From Simmondsia chinensis (lineage: Eukaryota; Streptophyta; Magnoliopsida; Caryophyllales; Simmondsiaceae), in NCBI GenBank assembly GCA_018398585.1, contig JAGTTD010000007.1:7695320-7759319 (forward strand): a stretch of 64,000 bases of DNA, given 5' to 3'. The translations under genes were made by a program, and so were the position numbers. Shown piece after piece: positions 24,145-36,935 of the stretch (positions are counted from its first letter, which is position 1; each line of letters starts with the position of its first letter). The notes below the pieces were generated by a model, which saw only the letters and a list, made by a program, of their open reading frames with translations, did no database searches and had not been told where the DNA came from.

Positions 24145-24622
24145 TGTTATGTTGTGTCTCAAATTCCTTGTATTTTATGAAGGGGCTTGCCGTGAACATG
24201 TCGATTGATTAGGGGTAATGCCAATCAGTTGGGAAGTACACAAAAAGCAGACGGATCCAGAAAGTTCGCTGATCGTTTGGGGAGCCGATCAATCGGGAGA
24301 TGCTGAACGATCGGGACCTGATCTACGTATAACCTAGTTTAAGCTGAATATAAATATGATGTGAAGGTTTCGTCATTAGGTATCCAAAAAAGAGAGAGCG
24401 CCGTCATTAGAGAGAGATAGGAAGTGAATTGTAATTATTCCATTATTTCGTTCAATAAAGATTCTCCATCTCCGCCCGTAATTTTTTTCCCTCTCGATTG
24501 AAGAGGGTTTTCCACGTAAATAATTGTCTTCTTCATTTATTCTCTTTTATCCTATTATTTACTTCTCATATTTGTTGTAGTATTTGAATCAAATCCAATT
24601 CTAGGGTTTAATTTCCTTCACA
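24145..24622 (+). repeat. Copia B 3' LTR
   Basis: 478 bp, TGTTATGTTGTG ... CTTCACA. A purine tract (AAGATGGAGA) precedes it. Several CG sites of the left copy read TG or CA here, for example CGGTCGG against CAGTTGG. Confidence 0.92.
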
Positions 24623-24627
24623 ATCAA

Positions 24628-25240
24628 TAATATATTTCATGGTTGATACTCGCAACAAATACATATATAACTATAATTATTAAAATAAATTATTAATTTA
24701 TATAACCGAATATAGTTCAAATTATCTTATATGACATTGATTACCAAAAATATATATCATAAAACTAGTATATCATTCACACAATCTAACATACCTAGAT
24801 AAATTGGTTAAAAGTTTTGAAATCAGGTTGATCAATCCAAAACCAAATTCAACCCAATTATCTAAATGGATGAAGGGTGTCAATCCCACTTTAACCAAGC
24901 TTAAAAACCCATCCCTAAATCAGCTATCTTCTTGTCATATTTGTATTGTGTTATCGTGTCCTGTCAGATTTTGCTAGCTCTACTTTTAAATACTTGTCAG
25001 GGCTTAAACTCGAAACATAGTACTTTAGGTTTCTTGCTGGATGTCCCATTCACATTATAAATAGAGTCTTAGGAAAATATTTCCTTGTGTTCTTAAAGTG
25101 AAAGGGCTCCTTCTGGAGGAGGTTTACACAGGTAAAAAAGCGCAATTTTGACACATTGTATTTGCCAAGTTTCCAGGCTCTTGGATATTTTTTTTTCGCT
25201 AAAATGACAATCTTCTATTCTTTCCAAGGTTAGGGACCAT
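24628..25240. other. AT-rich spacer
   Basis: Nothing recognisable between Copia B and the Gypsy remnant. Confidence 0.4.
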
Positions 25241-26526
25241 AGCCATCACTTTATAACTCGTGATCTTAATTGCTCCCTTTTCTAGTTGCTTGACATCGAA
25301 ATTTTTAAAGACTATGGTGCAATTTGGTTACATGCCACCTACAAAGCTTATCCTCATACTATTATTGAATAGAGGGAACCTTAGAATTCCCACTTGGTCT
25401 AGCCTTTCAAACAAATGATTTTCCATTCTCAATCAAAATCATAAGGTATTTATAAGAGACATTATCACGCTGCAAGAACTTTCCTCATTAGTTTGTATCC
25501 AAACACAGGCCTTAAGCTCTAATGTTTCTAGACATTGATTTGTATAGGGTTTTGGAGAGGTTATTTATGTACCCATTTTCTCTGTCAAGAAAGACTTATT
25601 CCCTTACCTCAATGGAATCTTGAACTATGTTTCTGAAAAATAACATAGTTCTTGGGGAAATTGGTAAATGAGTTATACCACTTCCAGTGAACTTTCCTTT
25701 CAATAATTTGAGATATGTCATCTTGTGTTTACCCGTTAGTTTTAGCTTATATTTATCTCAAGCAAATCAAAAATCATATGGGCTTAAGATAGGCCAAATG
25801 AATACTTATGTAGCTCTTGAGTTTAGTTGGATTTTTTAGATTTTGAATCCTTCTTCACTTAAGGTCTATAGACTAGGGATCCATTGACATACTTGGCTAT
25901 GTTTATTTCATAGAGATTCTCTTCTTCCTCATGTATGACCTCATTAACATATATTTTTCTTTAACGTATATTTTTCTTTAGGATTTCTTCCCTCAGGACA
26001 TCCTCATATCTAGCAACGAATTCTCCTTGTTGAAAAAGACTAGCGAAGTTTGAGCTTTTGAAATTCTTCTTGTATTCAATATCCAAATCATTTAAAGCAA
26101 GTTTGGAATATTTGGTTTTAGGTAGCACCATCATACATCTCAACTTGGGTGTTTTAAACTAATTGATGAGGCCTTCTACAGTCTCACCTACTTGAGATTT
26201 CCTGGCCATATTTTCCTAGGTATAAATGGAGTTAGGTGATAGATGTATGTATCACTAAGAGGCCATTCCGGTCAAAGAACTTAGGTACATCCTTATTTTA
26301 GGTACATTGGTAGTTAAATCTTGCCAAATTCTCAAGGGATGATTCCTAACCTAGAAAATAGAGGGAACTCAAGTACCTTATATTGCTAGGGAAAGGAAAA
26401 ATGCAGTCTATGAATTTGGGTATGACTTACTATAAATAGGCTTATTTACTCTTTGCATGCATGCTAGAACCGTACATTTTTGCAATAACATTGGTCAACT
26501 GGTCTTGGAGGGGGAGATTATTAGCC
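25240..26526 (-). pseudogene. Gypsy gag remnant
   Basis: The only open piece, 25961-26143 (-), reads KLALNDLDIEYKKNFKSSNF and RYEDVLREE, a pattern I associate with gag proteins of plant Gypsy elements. The rest of the interval has scattered similar composition with stops. It lies just downstream, in minus orientation, of an LTR copy at 26527-27350, where gag is expected. The left limit is a guess. Confidence 0.35.
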
Positions 26527-27350
26527 TGATTCAATTATAAGTAGCTATCTCCCATGGGGTAACCCATTCCTTAAAGGATGAATGGTATATCCTTGAGCCC
26601 CCATGATTATCGGTTTGGGACACGGAACTTGTCCCATTTGGATTACATTTAATCCCCTCAATCCTAGTTGGTGTGGTTCGCTGACTCAACGTTCAAACTC
26701 AAATCGAAATAAGCACACACACCCAACGCTTAAGAATAATATAACATAAGGACCACTTTCTATTAAATTAGTCCAACTCTATATACATAAATCTAGGCAC
26801 TAGGCCCCTTTATATAGTGGCTTTGACAACCCCAAGGCCGTAGATGAAAATTGATAATGGCCATGGACTGTCATGGAAATGTTGCTGCCTAGTACCCATG
26901 ATCTGCCTCTTGTGCCCTTGGCAGCAGTTATGGGGTCAAAATCAAGTCAAATTCACCATTCATGTTGCCGCCCATTCTGAAGTGGCGGTTACTCGGTTAG
27001 CCACTCCTTCACGTTTCTTGCTAAAAACAAATATCAAATCTCAGTCAAGGATCTTCATGGAGCCTTCCCACCTCTTGCTTCATAACCGTCATGTCATTCT
27101 ACTTTTTCTGTGGGCACTCATGCCCCAGTCGACCATTCTAGGCTTATGCGCGGAGAAACTGGGCCTACGCACATTAGCATTGGGCTTGCACACATAGGTG
27201 TTGAGCGTGTGGCCATCACTTGGCTTGCGCCTATGTGCTGGGCCTGTCTCCGTGCGTTGGGTTGTGCACCTGTGTGCTCGGCTTGTTTTCTTGGGCCAAA
27301 GTCCATCCTAAGTCCCACGTGTGTCCATCACTAAGAATGATTATCCTCTT
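26527..27350 (-). repeat. Gypsy LTR copy (truncated), adjacent to a second copy
   Basis: This is collinear with 27354-28200 over its whole length, at an offset of 822 bp (for example ATAAGTAGCTAT at 26537 and 27359). It lacks the last ~165 bp that the neighbour has. The minus strand carries a TATA-type CTATATAAAGG (about 26806-26816), which supports a minus-oriented LTR promoter. Confidence 0.65.
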
Positions 27351-27353
27351 AAT

Positions 27354-28368
27354 TCATTATAAGTAGCTATTTCCCATATGGTAATACATTACTCAAAGGA
27401 TGTCTGGTATTAGCCTTGAGGCCCCATGATTATCTGTTTGGGACACATAGCTTGTCCTATTTGGATTACATTCAACACCCCCAATCCCCGGTGGTGAGGT
27501 TCACCAACCCAACTTTCAAACTCAAATTGAAATAAGTGCACACACAAAATGCTTAAGAATAATAAAACATAAGGGACACTTTTTATTAATTTAGTCCAAC
27601 TCTACATACATAAATCTGAGCACTAGGCTCCTTTATATAGTGGCCTTGACAACCCCAAGGCCATAGGTGAAAATTGATAATGGCCATGGATTGTCACGAA
27701 AATGCTGCTGCCTAGTACCCATGATATGCTTGTTCCACCCCTGGCAGCGGTTATGGGGTCAAAGTAAAGTCAAGTTCACCATCCATGTTGCTACCTAATT
27801 TGAAGTGGAGGTTATCCGGTTAGCCACTCCTTCATGTTTCCTGCTTACAAAAAATGTCAAATCTCAGTGAAGGATCTTCATGGAGGCTTCCCGCCTCTTG
27901 CTTCATAATCGTCACATTATCCTACTTTTTCAGTGGGCGTTCATGCCCTAGTGGACCATGCTAGGCTTGTGCGGGCAGACACTGGGCCTGAGAGCATTAG
28001 CATTGGGCCTGCACACATAGGTGTTGGGCATGTGGTCATGTGGTTGGCCTGTGTGCATAGGCACTTGGCTTGCACCCACACTGGGCCTTCGCGTGTAGGT
28101 GTTGGGCTTGCGTCCGTGCACTGGGCTGTGGATCTATGTGCTTGGCTTGTTCACTTGGGCTAGAGTTTGTCCCAAGTCCCACTTGCGTCCATCACTAATC
28201 ATGGTCCTTATCCATATCAAACTAAGCTCAGGCCAAGGTCCATTGTGTCCTGTTGCACCATTACAAGGGTGCGCACCTTGTACATATGTTGTTGCTCTCG
28301 GCAACCCTCATGAGACGGCATGAGCTCAAGTTGTGTTGGCCTAAGCCCCATCTAGCATTGGTCTTACA
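27354..28368 (-). repeat. Gypsy 3' LTR (minus strand)
   Basis: In minus orientation it starts TGTAAGACC at 28368, right after a purine tract (GAGCGGGGGTGG, plus 28372-28383). That is the expected polypurine-tract to LTR junction downstream of integrase. A TATA-type CTATATAAAG is at 27631-27640 (-). It is GC-richer than its surroundings, with repeated TTGGGC and GCACA words. The lower end is uncertain because the next copy abuts it. Confidence 0.65.
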
Positions 28369-28399
28369 AACCACCCCCGCTCGAAGAACCCGATGTCCT

Positions 28400-30310
28400 C
28401 AAAAGGGTTTATAGGTAATCTGTGACGTTGTCCTTGAATTGCCACAAAGTCACGTCTCTTACCTAGCCTCAGACACAGGAGTGTCTTTCCAGTGAACTAG
28501 GGAGTCTTGTCTCTTGTTCCTTGTACTTTGACCAAACACATAGTGATCAAGGATTTTCCCTACTTTCTTAGTGAACTACTTACGTATAGTGGGTGGTGCC
28601 CTGCATTGCGTTGGGTGCTCACCCACTATATGCTCAACATAAGGTTTTAAAAAGCTAATATGAAAAGTGGGGTGCACCTTAAGCTTAAGGGGCAATGTTA
28701 AATAGTAAGCAACTGGTCCTACCTTTTTAATAGTTTCAAAGGATCTATCATATTCTTGAACAAGGCTTCGATGTATTGCCTTCCTACTTATTTTCTTCCA
28801 AATTTGGGGTTTAAGTTTTAGCATCACCATATCTCCGAATGTAAATTCTAAGGGTCTATGGATTTTATCTATATACCTTTTCATTCTTCTGGATGCTTTT
28901 TCAATGTTGTCTTTTGCCATGTCAAGCATTTTCTATTTGTTCAACGCAAATTGTTGCGTTATGGGGCTCCTACCACCACTTTGCTTTACTATTTCTTGTG
29001 GAGTATAAGGTTGCCACCCTATGGTCAATCAAATAGGTTGAATCCTATGGCACTAGTTCTACGTAATTTACAACAAATTTTGGGCGGTGTCACAGAGTTC
29101 AACCCAATTTATTTGTGATGTATAACATAATCTCTGAGATACTTCTCCAAGAGGACATTAGCGTGCTCCATTTTTCCATTCGTTTGCGGATGATTAGAAG
29201 ATGAAAATTTTAGTTGTGACCCCTTTAAGCTAAACAAAATTCTCCAAAACCGATCTGTGAATTGAGAATCTCGGTTGCTTATGATATCTCCAAGCAAACT
29301 GACATACTTGACCACATTTTTGTAAAACAATTGAGCTTCCATGTTAGCAAGACAAGCATGAGGTGCGGTCATAAAATAACACATTTTGAAAATCTATCCA
29401 CTACTACCATGACTTATTTTTGACCAATAACATAAGGAAAACTGGATATAAATCCATTGACATCGATTTCCATGGTTTGTTCGGTGTCAGTAGTGGTTGC
29501 AAAAGACCTGCTTCCTTTCGTTTTTCCAACTTGTCCTATTTACATATGTCTCTATCTCCTAACTCATCCAGGGCCAATAGTAGCTTCGTTCTAGCAGTGC
29601 CAGAGTCCTCTCGTAGCCCGAATAACTAGCCCATCAGGTGTCATGGCATTCTTTAGTTAGTTCAATAAGAAGCTTTCTGATAGGCACATACAAGCAGCTA
29701 TTTGTTGAAAAATCAAATCGTTGTCACTACAATGGCTGTGCAATTCCTCGTCAAGCACCTATTGTGTAAGCAGAAGGTATGAAGGGTGATGCATCTTTCA
29801 TTTGCCCTACAAAGTCTGATTGACCAGAGTCATCGTAGCAAAACCTCTTGGGCTTCCTGCTTTGCACATATGGGACCATGTTATGTGTTCCTTGTTTATG
29901 TTCCTAAACTAAGTCATACTCTTCTAGAACTCTTGCCATCATGCCTGCTTAGGAGACAACTTCTTTTGGGCCTTGAAGTAGGTGTTTTCTATGTCGTTGC
30001 AAACCAAAAACTTCAATCCTAAAAGATAATGCTTCCATACATACAAGTAATGCACTATGACAAGTATCTCTTTCTCATAGGTAAAGTAACGCTCTTTAGG
30101 CTCTTTGAGCTTCCGACTGTCAAATATGACTGGATGTCCTTCTTGAAACAACACCCCACCAATGGCATGGCCTGAGGTGTTTGTGCGGACTTTGAATGGT
30201 ATGTCAAAGTTCGACACCTTCAAAACAGGCTCTGACGACACTATGCTCTTTAGCAACATGAAGACATCCTGACAAGGTTTGGACCACAACCACTTCTTAT
30301 CATTTTTCAA
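28400..30310 (-). pseudogene. Gypsy pol remnant: RNase H, integrase and GPY/F region
   Basis: Read from high to low coordinates. The RNase H is at 30310-29939, with SEPVLKVSNFDIPFKVRTN, GVLFQEGHPVIFDSRKLK and FTYEKEILVIVHYL; the first catalytic Asp lies in a degenerate context. The integrase core is at 29384-29109, with GDIISNRDSQFTDRFW and the Glu region HPQTNGKMEHAN. The C-terminal GPY/F module is at 28929-28576 (KKVGPVAYYLTLP, VHPTFHISFLKPYV). Protease and RT are missing: RNase H joins an LTR fragment directly at about 30311. This wording fits the chromovirus branch of Gypsy. Confidence 0.8.
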
Positions 30311-30608
30311 TAGGGTTGGGCCTGTGTCGGTGCGCTAGGCCTTCGTGCATAGGCACTAGGACTGTGCGCTGGGCCTTGCATCCTTGCGCTTGGGCTGGAG
30401 TCCATCTCAATTCCTAATTGCATCCATCACTAATCATTGTCCTTATCCATATTAAAGTAAGCTCAGGCAAAGGTGTGTTGTAGCCTATTGCACAATCACA
30501 AGGGTGCGCACCTTGTACAATGTCGCCGCACTTGGCAACCCTCATGACACAGCACAAGAGTAAGGCCTGTCCACCTGTGCCCTAGTTCAGAGTGTTAAGG
30601 GTCTTACA
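30311..30608 (-). repeat. Truncated Gypsy 5' LTR
   Basis: Similar to 28000-28368, including the shared words GGGTGCGCACCTTGTACA and GTCTTACA at the outer end. Its inner part is lost at the junction with RNase H, so one deletion removed the rest of the LTR, gag, protease and RT. Confidence 0.65.
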
Positions 30609-31035
30609 AATATCCACTTGGTGGTTCATGTCTGACAATAGGGAGATTGTATCTCAATTTCTTGTTATCCTCCCTTTTTAACTCGATAGGCCAATTTGTG
30701 TTTTAGATTGCCTCAAGAGAATGTGCTCAATGCCCACTATTCTTTCTCTTACAACATTCCTAGCTATGATGCTCGTAGCGGAAGATATGGTCATACTAAA
30801 TTTAGCCATTAGTTACAGTTTCTCTATGAATCTTCTCATTCATGAGGCGTCGACATTGTTAATGAAATCCCTTAAGATGGTTGTGCTTTCAGGCTGGCCT
30901 ACCAAGGCACATTTTAACTCGATGTGTTTTCTTTCATTGAAGTTGTTAGTGTATTTCTCCACTTTATCCTTCATAACTTGGATTCTACCCTTGAGCATGG
31001 GCATAAAGCTCTTGCAAAAATAAATACCTCTCAAT
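30609..31035. other. Unassigned sequence
   Basis: A 64-codon minus-strand ORF (30840-31034) has gag-like composition (VEKYTNNFNERKH) but no motif strong enough to name. Confidence 0.25.
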
Positions 31036-31239
31036 TAGGGGTTAGCAAAAATATTCGAAAATCCAAAAATCCGAACCGTACACAATCCAAAAAATTAGGG
31101 TAATCGATCGAAAAATAGCTAGTTAGGGTATATTCACCCACTATTATTCAGATATCAAGTCGGTTAGGGATATGATGTTTTAATTTTTTTTTTAGGTATC
31201 CGACCCGCTTGAGCTTATTATAATAGGTATTGTTGGGAA

Positions 31240-31385
31240 TGGAATCAGGATGCAAATTTAGCTTGTTGGTAAGCATGTCTTATGTTTAACTTGGAGGTTA
31301 CAGGTTCACGACAGGTAAGCATAGAATCATTAGATTGACACATATATTATTTTTTTTTATTTTTTTTTTTATTTTGTTAAACTTT
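31240..31385 (+). mobile_element. SINE-like fragment
   Basis: TTTAGCTTGTTGGTAAG resembles a tRNA A box, and GAGGTTACAGGTTCACGAC resembles a B box about 30 nt later. A T-rich tail follows. No target duplication was found. Confidence 0.35.
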
Positions 31386-31698
31386 TACGAATGGAAAAAC
31401 TTTGTTATATAATATTGAACTTTTAAGTTTTAGTTTGCATTTTGGCTTGAGTTAATGTTGAACTTTTATGTTTTTATAAATCAACATTGTAATAAATGTC
31501 AACTAAATGGGTGGGTATCAGATCCAATGTGATCCGACTCGATCTTTTAAGGTACCCTATTGATATGGGTGCCCGATTGTTTTGTCACATTATGGGTAAT
31601 GATTTTGGTCATCTTGATGTTTTGGGTACTGATGTACTTCATATTTACATATTTTATTTTTCATTCCTGCAACATATTCCACTTTTACATTTGTGTTT

Positions 31699-33013
31699 TG
31701 TTGTAATCTAGGTATATTTTCGCTTAGAGTGAAATGGAGCAAACAAAGGTGAAAAGTGGCAAAATCAAGTGTAATTGAGGCATATTGAACACTACTTTGA
31801 GAAACCCGACTACATGTGAAAAAGAAGGACCAATCAGGTCATATTTTGGTAACTCAATTAAGTCTTGTAGAGTTTCGGGTACTAAAGGATCAATCGGCAC
31901 AAAGTACAGATCGGTCAGCAGCCCATGGTAGGATGCCTTATAGTGGGACTGCCAATTGATCGAAAAACAAGACCGATCAATAGGCTAGCTACAGAATGCC
32001 AGCCGATCGGTCGGATTCCCACCGATTATTCGCCCACCTTATACCCGTGGGTAGGTTATGCTACGGGAATAAATGAAGAGGGGGCGATTATTTTTTGTCT
32101 CTTTTTGTCGCATCTCCTCTTCTCCTCTTCTTTCAGAAGCCACTAAGAGATTCAAGGGGTTCTCAAACGCCGAAGCATAGGTGGTCGCAGTTCTGGAAGG
32201 ATCAAAGCTTGGATCAGCGTCAACGTCAATTGGGGGAGTCTTTAAATCCTTAGTTTAGTCATTATTGTTTTCTTTCTTAGATTTCATGATGTTTAGAACT
32301 CCCATGGAGGAGTAGAATTTTAATTTAGGGATGAAGGACGGGTAGCTGTCCGTATCCTAAATTTATATTATTCTTTTGACAATGATTTATGTTATGTTAT
32401 TCTCGCATCCCTGTGGAAAATTTATTATTATTGTTTGGTTTTCTTTATGTGTGCTTATAGCTATGATGAGATCTCCAAATTATTAGCTTTTATTTACGTG
32501 CTTGTAGCCTAGATCATAACATAAATAGTTTTTTCATGCGTGGTTAAGGTTGAGGTTGTACCCAATCATGAACATATTATTTTATATAAATTAATACTTA
32601 ATTAGAAGTGACAAAGGAATTAAGTAGTGCTAACGAGATAACTTATGCAATACATAATGTGATATGATAGGTTATGCCTTTCGATTAGTTCATTACCCTA
32701 AGCCTTAGTTTAAATATAAACTCAGACTTAGTGCTTGTAGCCTAAGCCTCCTAAATCATTGTCATAGTATAATATAATGATGGAATATGTGTAAAACTAC
32801 CCTGAATTCATTCCCTAAATTAACTTCAATTGAATTGACACCTTTAGTTTATATCTAGTTTTATTAATTCAGTCAACAAACTATTCAAACAAACAAAAAC
32901 CCGATTTCAACTACTCATTAACAACTAAATCTGACTTAACTATGTTTCCCTATGGATATGATGCCCGTATTCCCGACTAAGCTATGACACTTTCGTGCGC
33001 TTGCGAATACACA
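31699..33013 (+). repeat. LTR-like block, possible solo LTR
   Basis: It begins near TGTTGTAATCTAGG and ends CTTGCGAATACACA. The end is preceded by the phrase TGGATATGATGCCCGTATTC, which I associate with 3' ends of long plant Gypsy LTRs. A cluster of CCGATC/GATCGG words lies at 31890-32030. No internal genes flank it, and the direct flanks (tgttt and gtttt) do not match cleanly. Confidence 0.35.
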
Positions 33014-33095
33014 GTTTTAGAACAATCTTTAAAATCACACCAGGTACCTGACCTGAAATTCACTTTCTATCGGGTACCCATCTCATGCTCAGTCC

Positions 33096-33911
33096 TACCC
33101 TTTTGGATGTTTTCAACACCACCGCTATCGAAATTGCAGTTGTGAGTACATTCAACCTCTTGATAGGATTAGATTCGACTTGAGAGGATCCAATTCCTTA
33201 GCTAGGTCACCTCAAGGGGGATTCTACCTTGTTTTGACCATTTGTATATGATCTTGTAATATATTTTTGCCTCCCAATGTGGTCACCAAAAGTATCGTTT
33301 TGTTTTGTTTATTTATTTATTTATTTTCATGAGTGTGTGGTCTTCATGAATTAAGGAACAAACTTTGTTGAATGACTTACCTTGACCTAAGGGTAAGTCA
33401 AGTTTGAACCACATGTGATTGACCTCAATCAATCACTTCTTGTAAGCGTTGATATCTTTGGTGAATTTCGCTCTAGCTTGCAACTTTTAAGTTTATGACT
33501 GTGGTGGAGATAAGCTCGATCAATAACTCGGCAACCTATCATGAGCCTAACTTAATCAGCTCTATATAACACGCTGACTTGAGATAACTCTTCAAGATCA
33601 AGATTAGCAAGATTCTAGAGGAGTGAACAATTTTTGGGTCATCAATGTAGCACCTGTGCTATCGAGCTTGAGACTTTGCCATCAAAGCCCTCATCGTAAT
33701 GGCTCAAGCCAAAATTCACCTCACTTTGCAGTGACACCAATCTGAAAACAATGCTATCAAGCTTGAGACGTGCCAGTCAAAGCCTTATGTTAATTACACT
33801 AACTTTGTTTGTGGAAGGGGATTGAGTTAGAGTGTATGATAGAAGAGACTACCTTCTCGAACACCATCCCTAACATACCATTGTATTTGTTGAAGCTAAT
33901 ATACTTATTTG
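33096..33911. other. Unassigned sequence
   Basis: Contains two similar ~35-bp phrases built on GCTATC(G/A)AGCTTGAGAC (33658-33695 and 33746-33780). No gene was recognised. Confidence 0.35.
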
Positions 33912-35320
33912 TAAAGGGGCTAGAGTGTTAAGGCAGGGGACCCTTTTTCTGCATACGTTTTCGTCTTATGTATGAAATATTTGTCAAGGAAGTTAGAGAG
34001 ATTAGGAGATGTGAAGGATTTTAAATTTCACCAAAGGTGTGGCAAATTCGGGCTTACACACTTAATTTTTGCGGATGACTCGTTATTGTTTTTCCCAAGG
34101 TGAGGAAGGATCGGTTTCTGCTATCTAGAACACATTATTTGTCTTTTCGATGCTTGGGTCTGGTTGCAAACTGTTTGAAGTCCTTCATTTGCTTCACTGG
34201 GGTAATTGATGTTGTGAGATAGAAGGCTTGGGACTTCGGGAGGAAAATCTAACATTGAGATATTTGGGTATCCCGATAGCTGGTGCTCAGCATTAGATTG
34301 TTCAATTTGGGCCATTTTTAAGTAAAATCAAAATGATGATTCGGCTTGCCATAATAGAAGACTGTCTTATGTAGAAAGGGTACAACTTACAAAGTCAGTA
34401 CTGATAAATATTTACTCCCATTGGTGTAACATTTTTGTATTTTCCAAGACGCTGATTAATAGCATTCAACAAATGCTAATGAGGTTCTTATGGGGTGGCA
34501 GTGTGGATAAGGGAAGAACTTTTATTCCGAGAGCTTGGGATAAAATTTGCTTCCCTAAAGTGGAAGAAGGCTTAGGGATCAAGTAGTTGGAAGTTTTGAC
34601 CTCAGCATATTTGTATAGTATATAAAAATAGGAGACTAGTGGGACATGTGTGTGAAGGTAAATGACTCGGCAACATGGAAATCTATCATAAGGGTTTGGA
34701 TAAATTGATTCCAATAACTGTGTTGGTTAAAGAATCCATAGGGAAATTGAAAGGTTGCATGCAAGAAGGCATCTTTAGTGTTAGGATGGTGTATGAAATG
34801 ATAAGGGAGAAAGGACTGTCACACGATTGGAAGAGTACAATTTGGTGTACTCTTAATATTCTAAGGCGCAATTTTGTTTTGTGGTTGGCAAACATAGGGT
34901 GCCTCAATACAAAGAAGGGGAGTGGCGGTAGCTTCCAACTGTAGCTTGTGTAGATCGGATTTTGATGACATTTATCACTTATTCATTGATTGTGTGTAGT
35001 CATGGAAGATATGGAGCAAGGTGTACAAGTGAGGATCCATCAGGAGGATGATGACATTGCAATAGGCTATGGAATGGTTTGGGGTCAAGATCCATAATCG
35101 ACTAAGCAAAAGCAAGATCAACGACGTGTCTCTAGCATTGGTGGTCTACCATGTTTGAGAGGTAAGGAATAGAAGAATATTTGGGGAAACCTGTAGATCA
35201 GTGAACAACTTGTTCCTTGAAATTCAAAAAATTGGGTGGGCTAGGATGAAGTGTGCAGGGATTGATAATGAATTGTTATGGGGTTTCCATAAGTAACTGG
35301 AGTTCTTAGGTGAGGTGAGC
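33912..35320 (+). pseudogene. 5'-truncated LINE ORF2: reverse transcriptase end and zinc-finger region
   Basis: It starts inside the RT domain at GARVLRQGDPFSAYVFVLC and reaches the catalytic LIFADDSLLFF (FADD at 34068-34079). Frames then break repeatedly. A later block reads CSLC-like and HLFIDC (about 34940-35000), the zf-RVT region near the C-terminus of plant LINE ORF2. The upstream two-thirds (endonuclease and RT fingers) are missing, as usual for 5'-truncated insertions. I did not find a poly(A) tail. Confidence 0.7.
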
Positions 35321-36935
35321 ATGAGTTTTTGGGGGCTTTTGATGTCGGTTTTTTTTTTTTTTTTTTTTTGGATGTTTGATTGAGTGTATTGGGTTAAATT
35401 TTTGAGCAATAAGGAATTCTTGCTTGACTTTTAGGAAAAATAAAAAAACCAAATTCACATTTCATGTCTTTTATAATAAATAAATAATCCGGCTTTGTTG
35501 TTTCATTACTCCACCACATATGAAAATATGTTTGACCTCTAATTACCCAGGAAATGAACCGTATGTAAGTTTTAGCAATGCTATTCATTTTCAAATCAAG
35601 CATATTGTCACTGACCTAGACCATGAATGCTCCAACATAATAGTCAAACTTTCTACTAATGAACTAATAAAACTGTACTCATTTCACTAGTTCTTGTTTT
35701 AATTAGTATCTCTGGGGTTACCCACATGGTTAATCAGTCTTAACTTACCATTTTGAACGTAAGAAAATTTTCAAGTGGGCGGTGTGCACAACCAAGGATT
35801 AGTTAAAATTTGCAAAAACTAGGTCAGATGCCATGTTTCCAACAGAATAAAAAACATAACATTCAAATTGTAAAAACTTAATACAGATTTAATAGCAAAA
35901 GGGAATAACCCATAAAAAGAAGTGAAAAATAGAGCTAGTAAAACTTATAACTGATCTCCACTATTGTTCTAAATTCGAAATTATCACTTCTCAAGCTCCA
36001 CATTTTCCTCCATATGAGGCGCCTTTTATAGCGACCGTAGCTTAACTTTGGCCATGTTGTGCGCCTAATTTGGGAGTTTTTTTTTATATGTCAATTTCTT
36101 TCTTTTGCCGTGTTTGGTTTATATCTATTGGAGGCTATCTCCGATATACGTTTGATAATTTTATCCTTTGATTACTAAAAAAACTTGTAACTCGATAAAA
36201 ATTATAAATTCTCCACCGTCAAGTGAGAAATAGCAATTTCAGAGAAAGTTTGACTTCACATTAATATTGAGTTGTAATTTTCAGCTACAATTGTTCTTCA
36301 TATTAATATTATTTTTATAAAATATATGACATGAATGTGTACCTAAAATATTTACTGTGACACTCGTTTTCATCTTAGGTCCTCTAGATAACATAAAATA
36401 ACAGCTCTATTTAGGACACTCAGTTTTTTGCGTATCTAAGTTGTTGACATGTAGCAAAACATAGGGATAAACTAATCACAAAGCATGATCATGCATGAAA
36501 GTGAAATTTTTTAATAAATGTATGTAAAAGACCCTTTACTTATATTTTGTCCACTTCCCACAGCCTTTAGGTGGTCAAAAAAGCGAGAAATTTTGTTCAG
36601 TTACTTTGAAGATTGGTAATATATTTTTTAGGTATATTAAAATTTTGAATTGTTTTTGAGTTGTTCTGAATTTTCATAACTCTTTTTAGGTACCATTTGT
36701 AAGATTAATACTTTGAGCATGATACAGATTATAACACCGAATTAAAACAAGTCGTAAGTTAATCAGAATGTACGATTTACATCCATGTTTGTTGATGTAT
36801 TAAGTATTACCGGTGTTTAAGCATGAGACGCACTTCCTCTCACCCACAAATGATATCCACCAATTAGCAAAAGAGAAAATATAGAAGAACTTTCTAACAA
36901 TTTCCTTGATTTATGATTGGAAAAAAATGAATTAA
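35321..36935. other. AT-rich sequence without a recognised feature
   Basis: A T20-type tract lies at 35350-35369. No gene or element ends were identified. Confidence 0.4.

Larger units (their letters stand above)
19600..24622 (+). mobile_element. Copia B: Tork/TNT1-like LTR retrotransposon, decayed
   Basis: A structurally complete element. The LTRs are 19600-20061 and 24145-24622, the target duplication ATCAA is perfect (19595-19599 and 24623-24627), and the primer-binding site is exact. Gag, protease, integrase, RT and RNase H lie in Copia order. The gag start (SVVKYEVEKFGGQG) and the RNase H (DSQSAIYLGKDQMTHYDKTK) resemble the Tork/TNT1 lineage. About ten stops or frameshifts make it non-autonomous. 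The LTRs differ clearly, with many CG to TG/CA changes. Confidence 0.92.
31036..33095. mobile_element. hAT-like element remnant interrupted by other insertions
   Basis: The left end TAGGGGTTAGCAAAA and the reverse complement of the right end, TAGGACTGAGCATGAG, resemble hAT-type termini. Both sides carry GGTACCCGA or ATCCGACCCG-like words typical of a common plant hAT MITE. The expected 8-bp flanks do not match (ctctcaat and cccttttg), so the ends are tentative. Confidence 0.35.
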
